37,352 nt of DNA from Clostridia bacterium (GTDB lineage Bacteria > Bacillota > Clostridia > UBA1381). The position numbers and the translations under genes were made by a program. The notes under the pieces were generated by a model that saw nothing but the letters and a program-made list of their open reading frames with translations, had not been told where the DNA came from and ran no database searches. The number at the start of each line of letters is the position of its first letter. Position 1 is the stretch's first letter. This document shows positions 1 to 7,541 of this stretch, piece by piece. The stretch is from NCBI GenBank assembly GCA_017415105.1, contig JAFQJD010000039.1, positions 1 through 37,352 of the forward strand, read 5' to 3'.

Positions 1-64
1 GTACCAAGTCCTCTATACTTATCATCTCTATTTGATATCTGTTTTCATATCCTTTTTGCATCAT
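1..64 (-). CDS. Transposase N-terminus (partial, runs off the left edge)
   Basis: Reading leftward from ATG codons at 64-62 or 61-59, an open frame gives MMQKGYENRYQIEMISIEDL and continues off the window. This opening (a short GYxNRxQ-EMISIEDLV start) resembles the first residues of DDE transposases annotated as IS1182-like, but only 21 codons are visible. A TATAAT box lies on the same strand at 88-83, about 20 bases before the start codons, without a convincing -35 box. The hairpin at 101-130 sits where the end of the insertion sequence would be expected. The family assignment is recognition of a short motif only. Confidence 0.45.
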   Translation of the reverse strand, partial: MMQKGYENRYQIEMISIEDLV

Positions 65-100
65 ATTTCATCACCCAAGGATATTATACCATAAAACGAA

Positions 101-130
101 GAAAAAGCCCAGACTTTTCTGGACTTTTTC
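101..130. terminator. Bidirectional terminator-like hairpin
   Basis: GAAAAAG-C-CCAGA pairs with TCTGG-A-CTTTTTC around a CTTT loop, with one internal mismatch. The stem has A-tract and T-tract flanks and can therefore act on either strand. It lies between the leftward transposase start and the leftward excisionase-like gene. It may stop that gene's transcript, or protect the transposase from outside transcription as insertion-sequence ends often do. Confidence 0.6.
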
Positions 131-141
131 GACAGTCTGAG

Positions 142-167
142 CGAAGTAACCATTAAAGGTTACTTCG
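142..167. repeat. Perfect 10-bp inverted repeat over the excisionase stop codon
   Basis: CGAAGTAACC (142-151) and GGTTACTTCG (158-167) form a perfect hairpin with a 6-base loop. The loop contains the leftward TAA stop at 155-153. Together with the hairpin at 101-130 it makes two stem-loops in a row at the 3' end of the gene. It could be a terminator or mRNA-stabilising stem, or a DNA site for the element's recombination proteins. Confidence 0.6.
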
Positions 168-335
168 TGTTCTTATGTATGATTCTACGGATGCTTTGGA
201 TATCTTCCAGACTCGTCCTATTTTAAATGCATTGAGTTCATGTGATTGCAGTAGTTTATAAGCGGTAGTGCGGCCTATCATTAGTAACTCACAAAGTTCA
301 TCTATTGTGAGTAGTTCAACATATTCTGATTGCAT
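153..335 (-). CDS. Excisionase-like / MerR-type HTH DNA-binding protein
   Basis: This 60-aa basic protein matches the excisionase-family HTH pattern: LLTIDELCELLMIGRTTAYK followed by a wing with FKIGRVWKIS and an ESYIR end. Such proteins bind DNA as recombination directionality factors or as small regulators. The start ATG at 335-333 has a strong AGGAGG seven bases upstream. No tyrosine integrase is next to it; the nearest recombinase is the serine recombinase 36 kb away on the right edge, so a functional link cannot be claimed. The family call is solid; its role as excisionase rather than regulator is uncertain. Confidence 0.8.
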   Translation of the reverse strand: MQSEYVELLTIDELCELLMIGRTTAYKLLQSHELNAFKIGRVWKISKASVESYIRTRSNL

Positions 336-375
336 GAGATATACCTCCTTGTATTAGATTACTTAATGTTAAAGA

Positions 376-435
376 GAGTAGAAATCAAAGGCTATAGAAA
401 ATGGATTTTGTCAATGATTTATGGGGAGTAGAAAT
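376..435. repeat. Paired GAGTAGAAAT direct repeats 50 bp apart
   Basis: GAGTAGAAAT occurs at 376-385 and 426-435, inside the 213-bp AT-rich gap between the leftward HTH gene and the rightward Fic gene. The exact 50-bp spacing is close to five helical turns. It could be a binding site for the HTH protein encoded next door; chance cannot be excluded for a 10-mer in AT-rich DNA. Confidence 0.35.
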
Positions 436-489
436 ATTAAATGAATAAATTTGGGGAATAATATAAAAGGATAAAATTCGTAATTTGTA

Positions 490-518
490 TTGATTTTATT
501 CCTCAAATGTGATATACT
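490..518 (+). promoter_or_regulatory. Promoter for the Fic gene
   Basis: TTGATT (490-495) and TATACT (513-518) are separated by 17 bp, and a TG precedes the -10 box (TGATATACT), so it is an extended -10 promoter. Transcription would start near 525. This argues that the ATG at 519 is not the translation start and supports the ATG at 549. Confidence 0.7.
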
Positions 519-548
519 ATGTACAATAAACTCGAAAGAGGTATGATT

Positions 549-1466
549 ATGGATTATATTAAAGTTTCACAAGCGGCAGAAAAGTGGGGGATCTCTCCTC
601 GGAGAGTCAGGCTTTTGTGTGCCCAAAACAGAATAGATGGTGTTGTTCAAAAGGGCAAGTTATATATGATTCCCGAAAATGCACCAAAGCCTATTGATGC
701 AAGGACATTGAAGGGGATTACGATGCCGGAGAAATTATCACCATTGCTTTTAAAAATTGATGCATTAAAGGCAGAGCTTGATTCAAAAAGACCGTTAACC
801 GCTGGTGAAGCAGAAAGACTTCGTGAGCAGTTTATGGTGGACTTCACATATAACTCAAATGCAATCGAGGGCAACACTCTGACATTGAAAGAAACTGCAA
901 TGGTATTAGAAGGTATGACAATCGACCAGAAACCTTTAAAGGACCACCTTGAAGCAGTTGGGCATAGAGATGCGTTTGTGTATGTAGAGGACATTGCAAA
1001 GGACACAATAATTAGCGAAGCGGTTATTAAGAACATTCACTCTCTTGTGTTGATGAACAGACCTGACGATAAAGGAACATACCGCAAAATTCCTGTAACC
1101 ATTATGGGTGCATACACGGAGCCTGTTCAACCGTATTTGATTGAACCAAAAATGGCAGAGCTTCTTACAGAGAATGAGAAACGCAAAAAGAAAATGCACA
1201 CCATTGAGAGAATTGCAAGATTTCATCTTGAGTTTGAGGGTATCCACCCATTTGTCGATGGCAACGGTCGTTGTGGAAGATTGTTATTGAACCTTGACCT
1301 TATCCAAAACGGATACCCTGAAATCAATGTGAAATTCACAGACAGAAAAAAATACTACGCAGCATTCGACGAATTCTATAAGAACATTACAGCAGACCCA
1401 ATGATAGAATTGGTTGCAGAATATGTAATAGAACGACTGGAACAATATTTGGAAATATTGAGATAG
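549..1466 (+). CDS. Fic-domain protein with N-terminal HTH (predicted AMP transferase)
   Basis: This 305-aa protein has two parts. Residues ~1-55 form a MerR/excisionase-like HTH (VSQAAEKWGISPRRVR, then KLYMIP). The rest is a Fic fold with the full catalytic motif HPFVDGNGRCGR beginning at His233, which in the family transfers AMP to hydroxyl side chains of target proteins. An upstream inhibitory motif SNAIEGN (residues 103-109, Glu107) marks it as a class II, self-inhibited Fic protein. Start choice: AAGAGGT at 536-542 fits ATG 549; the ATG at 543 directly abuts the ribosome site and the one at 519 overlaps the expected transcription start. A gene for an unrecognised membrane protein follows after 59 bp. 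Target and role are unknown; such stand-alone genes are often accessory cargo. Confidence 0.93.
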   Translation: MDYIKVSQAAEKWGISPRRVRLLCAQNRIDGVVQKGKLYMIPENAPKPIDARTLKGITMPEKLSPLLLKIDALKAELDSKRPLTAGEAERLREQFMVDFTYNSNAIEGNTLTLKETAMVLEGMTIDQKPLKDHLEAVGHRDAFVYVEDIAKDTIISEAVIKNIHSLVLMNRPDDKGTYRKIPVTIMGAYTEPVQPYLIEPKMAELLTENEKRKKKMHTIERIARFHLEFEGIHPFVDGNGRCGRLLLNLDLIQNGYPEINVKFTDRKKYYAAFDEFYKNITADPMIELVAEYVIERLEQYLEILR

Positions 1467-1525
1467 GATGATATTTTGTTTAGTGATGGAAAAATAATAA
1501 TTATTGATTGAGGATAGATGTTTTT

Positions 1526-3997
1526 ATGAAATCAAAGTTTACGAATGACAAAAAGCGAATTTTAGGTGAATGTTTAGCAACGATAATTTTGTTAGTTGTT
1601 TGTGTATTTGCTTATTTTGCCGATAAAGGTATTTACAAAATCCCTACCATTTTTATTTTGAGAATAAAGAACAGTGAAGAGTTGCTTTTTAATTTATTTG
1701 GGGTTCAGGCAACTGTTTCCAGTATTGGAATTGCGATAATAGCTTTATTATCAGGAGCAAATTCAGAAAGTGCATATGGAATATGTTTTTCTAGATATAT
1801 TTCATATATTAAACCACAGCTTTTTAAACATAATCGCCTAATAATCACAAATTTAATTATTACGCTTGCTAACTATTTCGTTGTTTCTTATTATCTTTTT
1901 AATTTATCTATTTCGTTGTTTTTTGTTAGTATAATGATTTCGGTTAAGTTGGCTAATGATATATATGTTATATTTTTAGGTCGGAAAGAAATGAAAAAAC
2001 AAATTTCGCAATATATTATAGATAATTACGATTGTGGTCTGTTGCAAGAATTCTCATTAGCTTTGAATGATCCAGAGGAATTGAAGAATTTATCTTGCAC
2101 AAAAGATAATTTTGACCTACTTAATGAGATCTTTAAGAAGGAGTTATCAAATGCAAATCCTGACGAAGAATTGAAACTGTTGAAATATTTAGAAAAGGTT
2201 TCAACAGAGACATCTATAAACATGTTGAAGAAAAATGAATCACAATTAACGATGCTTGTGTTAGATCATTTATTAAGTGTATATACAATAGCAAATGAAG
2301 AAAGTAATGTTTCTCTAGATATATGGGATAATATAATACCAGAGTTTTTTGATTCATTAAAAAACTTGATGTATCATCATATAAATGATTCAGGAGTGTT
2401 TTTTGACTTGTATAGACAATTATACCATAATAGCAAGTTTGTGATTGACAATCATGGTCGCATGTCAAATAATTCATTGAAATATTATTCAACATGGCTC
2501 TATAATGCGTTGAGAAACAGCCAAAACCGCGATTCGTTTGATATGGATAGAATCGCTAAAAGAATTTACGATGACATTAGTTCTCTTTATAAATTTGATA
2601 AAGAAATTGATGATACTAAACGTGATATTCTTATGGCAGAAATGAACATATTTGCTCGAAATTTGATCGAATGTGGTGAGACTAGAACTTTAACAAAACT
2701 GTATTTTAATGTGGATTTTTATCCAGATGAAGAATATAAAGAAGTCTCATTATTTGTTGTACTTATATACTTGTACTACTTGATTTGTAGGGAACCGCTT
2801 GCGAATGATACAGTGTTAAAATTGAATGCCGAAAAAATTGTGAAAGAGAATCTGAAAAATATATGTTATTTTATAGATAATGTAAATATTTCAAGAATTA
2901 TTAGTAAAAAATTGGATTTTATAAGAAATCTTATGCATACATGGGAAGTGATGCCAGAAGGGGAAGCAAAAACAATGATTATTGATACTGTCATAAATGA
3001 TTGGTTTGTTTTCTGTGTATTAGAACGCTTTCACTCTAAAGATGAATTACAAGAAATGGTTTATAATATTTCTCCAGATGATAGTTTTTCTATTTACACA
3101 TCATATTTTTCAGGAGATGGTAAAAGAATAGTTGATCTTTTTTCAAAATTCCAATCTGTATTTTATAATAAAATGGACGATCCTGAATTTGACGAAAAAA
3201 TAGATTTATTAAGAAATGTACTATATGAAAAATATAGAAAAGAAGAGTTAAAAGAAGGAATAGAAGAGCAGATAACTGAAGACGATAAAGCCAGATTTAC
3301 AAAATTGGTAAGTGATGAATTTAACAATATTTTAAATGAGAATCTATCTTTATTGAATTCTCATACAATTCATAAAGAAAATGTTATTGAAGAACCTCTT
3401 ATATTGAATATATCATTGCCTAATATAACATTTCGTGAAGATTTTTTAAATACATTCATTTCCAGAGAACTTCATAATTCTCTTATAAATCTTCTTTTAT
3501 TTAAACTGAAAGATCATATAAAGATAGAAAAAGCAAGAATTTATGATCGTGATATTCAAGAAAGATTTATTAAATTAGTTAAACTTCATAATATAAATGG
3601 TGATATATACTTAGGAAATAGAGATATATTTTGGCATGAAGAAAACAAAAATCTTCTTAAGGATTTTGTATCATCAATGAAAAACATCAATTATTCAAAA
3701 GGATATAGTCAAATATTTATTATTGACAGTACAGCTATGCATTTTAAATACTCTAATATAAGAGTTGAATTCGAAGATTTAACCGAAGAGGAAATCGCAG
3801 AAAAATGCAAAATAGATGAAAATGGTGTTTTAATGTACAACGTTACAAATGACATTTATATCCCGTTTGAAAAAGCGGAACTTACTGAACATGTACATCG
3901 AATTAAGAAAAAAGCTAAAATTTACGTAGAAATTTCTTATAAGATTGATGGAATAGTAGGAGTTGGCATTCTTATTGAACAAGATAAGAAAAAGTAA
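1526..3997 (+). CDS. Large membrane protein of unknown function, AT-rich accessory gene
   Basis: This is an 823-aa protein if begun at ATG 1526, which has GAGGA 11 bases upstream; a TTG at 1508 is the alternative. The first ~150 residues contain about four hydrophobic segments (one near ATIILLVVCVFAYF, one near SSIGIAIIALLSG, and a pair near residues 105-145). The remaining ~670 residues are charged, helix-rich and free of membrane segments, so a cytoplasmic domain is likely. I recognise no family and see no nucleotide-binding or nuclease motif. Codons are strikingly A/T-ending compared with the genes from 4.4 kb on, which suggests recent acquisition together with the Fic gene. A role in sensing or defence would be a guess. 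Confidence 0.8.
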   Translation: MKSKFTNDKKRILGECLATIILLVVCVFAYFADKGIYKIPTIFILRIKNSEELLFNLFGVQATVSSIGIAIIALLSGANSESAYGICFSRYISYIKPQLFKHNRLIITNLIITLANYFVVSYYLFNLSISLFFVSIMISVKLANDIYVIFLGRKEMKKQISQYIIDNYDCGLLQEFSLALNDPEELKNLSCTKDNFDLLNEIFKKELSNANPDEELKLLKYLEKVSTETSINMLKKNESQLTMLVLDHLLSVYTIANEESNVSLDIWDNIIPEFFDSLKNLMYHHINDSGVFFDLYRQLYHNSKFVIDNHGRMSNNSLKYYSTWLYNALRNSQNRDSFDMDRIAKRIYDDISSLYKFDKEIDDTKRDILMAEMNIFARNLIECGETRTLTKLYFNVDFYPDEEYKEVSLFVVLIYLYYLICREPLANDTVLKLNAEKIVKENLKNICYFIDNVNISRIISKKLDFIRNLMHTWEVMPEGEAKTMIIDTVINDWFVFCVLERFHSKDELQEMVYNISPDDSFSIYTSYFSGDGKRIVDLFSKFQSVFYNKMDDPEFDEKIDLLRNVLYEKYRKEELKEGIEEQITEDDKARFTKLVSDEFNNILNENLSLLNSHTIHKENVIEEPLILNISLPNITFREDFLNTFISRELHNSLINLLLFKLKDHIKIEKARIYDRDIQERFIKLVKLHNINGDIYLGNRDIFWHEENKNLLKDFVSSMKNINYSKGYSQIFIIDSTAMHFKYSNIRVEFEDLTEEEIAEKCKIDENGVLMYNVTNDIYIPFEKAELTEHVHRIKKKAKIYVEISYKIDGIVGVGILIEQDKKK

Positions 3998-4007
3998 GGT
4001 GTGTTAA

Positions 4008-4109
4008 TGCAGGTTTGTTTTTGAGTCAAATCAGAACGACAATTCAAATGAATTTTGGGATTCGACTTATTTTTACTTTCCGGAAAGCGATGATTCTGTC
4101 TTTGATTGA
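4008..4109 (+). pseudogene. Remnant 3' end of a coding sequence
   Basis: After the in-frame stop at 4005-4007, the frame from 4008 reads RFVFESNQNDNSNEFW, then DSTYFYFPESDDSVFD and a TGA at 4107-4109. The acidic and aromatic composition looks like a real protein tail rather than random AT-rich translation. There is no start codon or ribosome site for it, so it would be the broken end of a gene truncated when the segment on its left arrived. I do not recognise the family. Confidence 0.35.
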
Positions 4110-4210
4110 AAATAAAAAATTCCTATAAAAAGAATGGCGATGTCGAGGATATATATTTTGAGTATTAAGATTAAAGATTTTTCATTATATCTTCCTCAAA
4201 AAATAAACTC

Positions 4211-4241
4211 CCGTAAACCCAGGCTATGCCTGGGTTTACGG
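4211..4241. terminator. Perfect 14-bp GC-rich stem-loop
   Basis: CCGTAAACCCAGGC-TAT-GCCTGGGTTTACGG is a perfect inverted repeat with a 3-base loop. No T-run follows on the plus strand. On the minus strand the stem is followed by a T-rich stretch (GAGTTTATTTTTTG), so a leftward terminator is the better reading. Confidence 0.5.
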
Positions 4242-4348
4242 CACTTTCCTTAAATTACTAATTTCGGTGAAGCACTTGACAATTTGCAGAGCAAATTACA
4301 GCATAAATCGGTCAAGGGAACAGGAATTAAAGGTTGTTATTAAAACTG

Positions 4349-4376
4349 AACAGGCAGGGGGAACCCTGCCTGTTTT
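4349..4376. terminator. Terminator hairpin behind the AraC gene
   Basis: AACAGGCAGGG pairs with CCCTGCCTGTT around GGAA, giving 11 perfect pairs, with TTT after it on the plus strand and AGTTTTAA on the minus strand. It lies about 60 bp beyond the stop of the leftward AraC gene and separates the accessory segment from the sugar locus. Confidence 0.65.
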
Positions 4377-4438
4377 AGCTTTAACTCACATTAGAAAGAG
4401 TACACTGCCTATACAACGAATATGAATCAGATACATGT

Positions 4439-5281
4439 TTATGTATTATCCTCAATTAAGGATTTAGAATTTTCCTGGTTCATATACTGTTTGGGTGTCA
4501 TACCGAAACTGCGTTTAAAGCATCTTATGAGTCCGCTGACATCTCCAAGCCCGCATTTTTCTGCGGTTTCATGCTCGGTTTTGCCGCTACGGAGAAGTTG
4601 TATGGCTTTTTTTAATCGGCAATGGATTATATAATTATTGAGAGTGCTGCCGGTATATTTTTTAAAATCCGTCATAAGCGTCGTGCGGCAAACAAACAAT
4701 CTGCGTGCAAGGTCTGATGCAACAATTTTCTCCGGAAAGTGTTCGTTGATATAGTGCAGAGCCTTTATAATATAATTCGGTGTTACATTGGACTCCGACT
4801 TATCGCTTGCAGAAAACTCATTTGTGTATGATAACAGGTACATAATCAGGATTTTTTTTCTGAATGAATTTTTTTCCTCTTTGATTTTAGTGATTATTTG
4901 TTTGCAATATTTTTTTTGCTCGTCAGAGAGTGTAATGATTTTTCCGGTTTTGCCGAAAGTAGCTAAAAGCTGCATCCATTCGGGATTGCAGGAGGTAATA
5001 AAATCATCTGTAAAGACCAGATAAAGACTGCTGTACAGGGTGTCAGGATTGCAGGAAATAAAATGTGTTGTATTTGGTTTTGTCAGAACAATTTTGCATG
5101 ATGTTCCGTCCTCCGACTGATTGGTGAGCAAAATCTTAACGTTTCCTGACAATATCAGATTTATTTCATAAAAATCATGTTCATGAAAGTCTGCTACGGA
5201 GGAATGATATCTTTCCCTCTGCTCAACATATACACCATCCCATTTTATTCCGTATCCGTGGTCATACAGCTTGTTTTTCAC
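4439..5281 (-). CDS. AraC-family transcription regulator (cupin + double HTH)
   Basis: This 280-aa protein has the usual AraC layout. An N-terminal sugar-sensing cupin half (residues ~1-160, with FHEHDFYEINLILSG) is followed by a C-terminal double HTH (residues ~175-275: HYINEHFPEKIVASDLARR, then LIRCFKRSFGMTPKQYM). It should bind DNA and respond to a sugar released from the locus substrate. Start: GTG 5281, because AGAGAGGG sits 8 bases upstream; the GTG at 5290 directly abuts that site. It is divergent from the oxidoreductase/MBL pair, with a 200-bp shared control region holding repeated motifs, so it probably activates that pair and perhaps itself. Confidence 0.92.
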   Translation of the reverse strand: MKNKLYDHGYGIKWDGVYVEQRERYHSSVADFHEHDFYEINLILSGNVKILLTNQSEDGTSCKIVLTKPNTTHFISCNPDTLYSSLYLVFTDDFITSCNPEWMQLLATFGKTGKIITLSDEQKKYCKQIITKIKEEKNSFRKKILIMYLLSYTNEFSASDKSESNVTPNYIIKALHYINEHFPEKIVASDLARRLFVCRTTLMTDFKKYTGSTLNNYIIHCRLKKAIQLLRSGKTEHETAEKCGLGDVSGLIRCFKRSFGMTPKQYMNQENSKSLIEDNT

Positions 5282-5313
5282 AATAAACACCCTCTCTGCT
5301 AACTGTTTTACTT

Positions 5314-5342
5314 ATTATAGCACATTTTTGAACTATTTTCAA
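5314..5342 (-). promoter_or_regulatory. Promoter of the AraC gene
   Basis: On the minus strand TTGAAA (5342-5337) and TATAAT (5319-5314) are separated by 17 bp, with TGC before the -10 box. This is a near-consensus promoter that should work without an activator, as expected for a regulator gene. Confidence 0.7.
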
Positions 5343-5367
5343 TGAAATAATCTGAAAAATCAAAATT

Positions 5368-5419
5368 ATGCCATTTTATTTTAAATAACCTGAACGATAT
5401 GCCATAAAATTTGAACGAT
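5368..5419. promoter_or_regulatory. Candidate AraC operator: two interleaved direct repeats
   Basis: TGAACGAT occurs at 5391-5398 and 5412-5419, exactly 21 bp apart (two helical turns). ATGCCAT occurs at 5368-5374 and 5399-5405. AraC-family proteins typically bind direct half-sites about 21 bp apart next to the -35 box. Here the downstream half-site ends 6 bp before the -35 position of the rightward promoter. The binding claim is inference from spacing and position. Confidence 0.55.
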
Positions 5420-5425
5420 TTCCTA

Positions 5426-5454
5426 TGGTTTCAGAGTAGTGCCCATTATATAAT
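5426..5454 (+). promoter_or_regulatory. Activator-dependent promoter of the Ldh_2/MBL pair
   Basis: A consensus TATAAT lies at 5449-5454, but the matching -35 position (5426-5431, TGGTTT) is poor. A strong -10 with a weak -35 directly beside AraC-type repeats is the signature of a promoter needing activation. Confidence 0.55.
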
Positions 5455-5485
5455 ATAAGAAAATTATGAAAGTGGGAGAAATGAA

Positions 5486-6628
5486 ATGAATTCAATTAAG
5501 TATAGCTATGAGCAATTAAAAAAACTATGTTGCGATGCGTTTGCCGGATTTGGGTTTTCGCAAGAAGAGGCGGAACAAATTACGGATGTTCTGCTTTTGG
5601 CAGATTTATACGGCATAAGATCGCATGGAACTCAACGACTTGTCAGATATCATAAAGGTATTGAGAATGACACGATTAAAATTGATGCTAAACCTGAAAT
5701 AGTATTTGAGACGCCTGTATCTGCAGTAATAGACGGTCATTCGGGAATGGGTCAGTTAATTTCGGTTTATGCAATGAAACTGGCGATAAAAAAGGCAAAA
5801 GAAGTGGGAATGGCTTTCGTTACGGTACGTAATTCCAACCATTACGGAATTGCGGGATATTATTCAAAAATGGCTTGCGATGAAGGCTTGATAGGCATTT
5901 CAACAACTAATTCGGAGTCTATTGCAGTGCATACAAATTCAAAACAGGCAATTCTTGGTTCAAATCCGATTGCTTTTGCGATGCCTGCGGAGCCTTATCC
6001 GTTTTGGTTTGATGCGGCGACTACAGTTGTGCCAAGAGGACGACTTGAGGTTTATAATAAAGAAAACAAGCCTATTGCACAATCATGGGCGGTTGATGAG
6101 GAAGGCAAAACATGTACGGATGCCGAACGTGTACTTGAATGTATAAACGACAAGAACAGTGCCGGAGGTATTTTGGTGCTCGGTGGCAAGACTGAGCAAG
6201 ATGGAAGTCACAAGGGGTATGGCTACAGTATGATAAGTGAAATCCTGTGTGCAATAACATCGGGTGGCTCAACATCTAATCATCACGTACGCAAAAAAGG
6301 TCAGGGTGCCGGCACATGCCATTCGTTTATAGTAATTGACCCTAAAATTTTTGGCGACACAGAGACAATAAAAGACCATTTATCCGTATTTTTACAGGAA
6401 CTGCGTGATGCAGAAAGGGCAGACGGGGAGATACCGATATATACACACGGTGAAAAAGAATTTATAAATGCCGAAAAAGTCTTAAAGGAAGGTATAGATG
6501 TCAATATAAACACAGTAGCAGAAATGGTAAGACTATGTGATTATCTGGGTATGAACAGCGTGGAATATCTTGGCGAGGTAGACATTTCCGGGACAAAACA
6601 AGGCAACTATGACAAGGTTTATAAATAA
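5486..6628 (+). CDS. Ldh_2-family (malate / L-lactate / ureidoglycolate type) NAD(P)H oxidoreductase
   Basis: This 380-aa protein carries the hallmarks of the Ldh_2 family: RSHGTQRL near residue 45 (His47), the VRNSNHYGIAGYY segment with the conserved His119, SNPIAFAMP, and a GSHKGYGYSM stretch. Family members reduce 2-keto acids with NAD(P)H; known ones act on malate, ureidoglycolate, 2,3-diketo-L-gulonate and cyclic imino acids. In a sugar-acid locus a 2-keto- or diketo-sugar acid is a plausible substrate, but it cannot be read from sequence. The ATG at 5486 has GGGAG 7 bases upstream. The MBL gene follows within 30 bp, so both are probably one transcript under the AraC protein next door. 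Confidence 0.92.
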   Translation: MNSIKYSYEQLKKLCCDAFAGFGFSQEEAEQITDVLLLADLYGIRSHGTQRLVRYHKGIENDTIKIDAKPEIVFETPVSAVIDGHSGMGQLISVYAMKLAIKKAKEVGMAFVTVRNSNHYGIAGYYSKMACDEGLIGISTTNSESIAVHTNSKQAILGSNPIAFAMPAEPYPFWFDAATTVVPRGRLEVYNKENKPIAQSWAVDEEGKTCTDAERVLECINDKNSAGGILVLGGKTEQDGSHKGYGYSMISEILCAITSGGSTSNHHVRKKGQGAGTCHSFIVIDPKIFGDTETIKDHLSVFLQELRDAERADGEIPIYTHGEKEFINAEKVLKEGIDVNINTVAEMVRLCDYLGMNSVEYLGEVDISGTKQGNYDKVYK

Positions 6629-6658
6629 CTGATTTTATTGCAGGAGTGGGTGATAAAA

Positions 6659-7429
6659 ATGAGAGAAAAACCGTGGGAAGGATACATAAAACCTTCAAAA
6701 ATGATTGGAAATTTGTATTTTGCAGGCACTTATGATGCATCAACTCATATTATTGATACCGGCGAAGGGTTGATTCTTATTGATCCGGGATACTCGGAAA
6801 GTCTTCATATGGTAATAAATAACATATGGGAGTTGGGATTTAAACCGACGGATATAAAATATATAGTTATTTCACATGCACATTATGACCATATGGATGC
6901 TACAGAAGCACTTGTTGCAATGTCCGGTGCAAAAACGTTTATCGGCAGAGAGGACCTTCCGCTTCTTGAGGGAGAAATATATCATTATCCTATAAAAACA
7001 TTCAAGCCCGATGTATTGCTTGACGACGGTGATGTTATAAGCTTGGGCAACACAAAAATCGAATGTGTTCATACTCCGGGACATACAGACGGAACATTTT
7101 CGTTTTTCTTTGATGTCTGCGAGGGAACAGAAATATACCGTGCAGGTATGTTTGGCGGAGCAGGAACAAATACAATGGTTAAGAACTTTTTGGAAAAGAA
7201 CAACCTGCCGCCTGATAACAGGCAGAGATTTATTGATAGTATAAAGAGGCTAATGCGGGAAAAGGTTGATGTTTTTGTTGGAAATCATGTGTGGAACAAC
7301 AAAACGGATAAGAAGCTGGCGGAGCTTGAAGGTTCAGAAAAGAACCCGTTTATAAATACGGAGGAATGGAACACTTTTCTTAAAGAAAGAATGTCAAGAA
7401 TAAATTCTGTCATAAAAAATGACGAATAA
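6659..7429 (+). CDS. Metallo-beta-lactamase-fold hydrolase, glyoxalase II-like
   Basis: This is a 256-aa cytoplasmic protein with the di-zinc motif HAHYDH (His73, His75, Asp77, His78), a second-shell TPGHTDG histidine and a late GNH histidine. Enzymes of this fold hydrolyse thioesters, lactones or phosphodiesters. It is a clear paralogue of the MBL protein at 34279 (same IDTG-GLILID-GY opening and PGHTDG, GNH-NN blocks). Start choice: ATG 6659 with GTGGG about 8 bases upstream; GTG 6650 and TTG 6638 are less likely. It forms a probable operon with the Ldh_2 gene. A lactonase acting on an oxidised sugar is my preferred guess because of that neighbour. Confidence 0.88.
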   Translation: MREKPWEGYIKPSKMIGNLYFAGTYDASTHIIDTGEGLILIDPGYSESLHMVINNIWELGFKPTDIKYIVISHAHYDHMDATEALVAMSGAKTFIGREDLPLLEGEIYHYPIKTFKPDVLLDDGDVISLGNTKIECVHTPGHTDGTFSFFFDVCEGTEIYRAGMFGGAGTNTMVKNFLEKNNLPPDNRQRFIDSIKRLMREKVDVFVGNHVWNNKTDKKLAELEGSEKNPFINTEEWNTFLKERMSRINSVIKNDE

Positions 7430-7455
7430 AAAACGCAAAAATTTTACTTAAATGC

Positions 7456-7498
7456 TACAAAAACGTATTTTTTTGTAAGTAATAAATGGTGTTTTTTG
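7456..7498. promoter_or_regulatory. Candidate regulator site upstream of the lipoprotein promoter
   Basis: ACGTATTTTTTTGTAAG (7463-7479), followed 9 bases later by GTGTTTTTTG (7489-7498), resembles ACGTTTTTGTAAG plus GTGTTT upstream of the large operon at 10244-10272. The first part also folds as an inverted repeat (TACAAAAA 7456-7463 with TTTTTGTA 7470-7477). Its place just upstream of a promoter fits an activator site, most simply for the AraC protein encoded at 9283-10155. Confidence 0.4.
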
Positions 7499-7512
7499 CA
7501 CTAGCGTTTATG

Positions 7513-7541
7513 TTTACAAAATGCCGTGAAAATGCTATAAT
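7513..7541 (+). promoter_or_regulatory. Promoter of the solute-binding lipoprotein gene
   Basis: TTTACA (7513-7518) and TATAAT (7536-7541) are 17 bp apart, with an extended TGC before the -10 box. The transcript has a leader of about 95 bases before the start codon at 7646. The leader holds a short TCTGAC...GTCAGA pairing at about 7571-7596. Confidence 0.75.

Larger units (their letters stand above)
4110..4438. other. Gene-free stretch with three strong hairpins
   Basis: No credible gene is seen here. The stretch contains (a) a perfect 14-bp stem at 4211-4224 / 4228-4241 (CCGTAAACCCAGGC, loop TAT); (b) a nested structure at 4275-4316, where CTTGAC...GTCAAG encloses AATTTGC-AGA-GCAAATT; and (c) an 11-bp stem at 4349-4359 / 4364-4374 with a GGAA loop followed by TTAG. 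The third ends the leftward AraC transcript or the rightward accessory transcripts. The others could be terminators, a small structured RNA or element ends. Confidence 0.55.

Noticed and set aside
647-1247. Leftward open frames of about 100-130 codons inside the Fic gene
   Set aside because: They lie opposite a complete, motif-bearing gene, lack ribosome sites and translate to low-complexity hydrophobic or basic text typical of antisense shadows.
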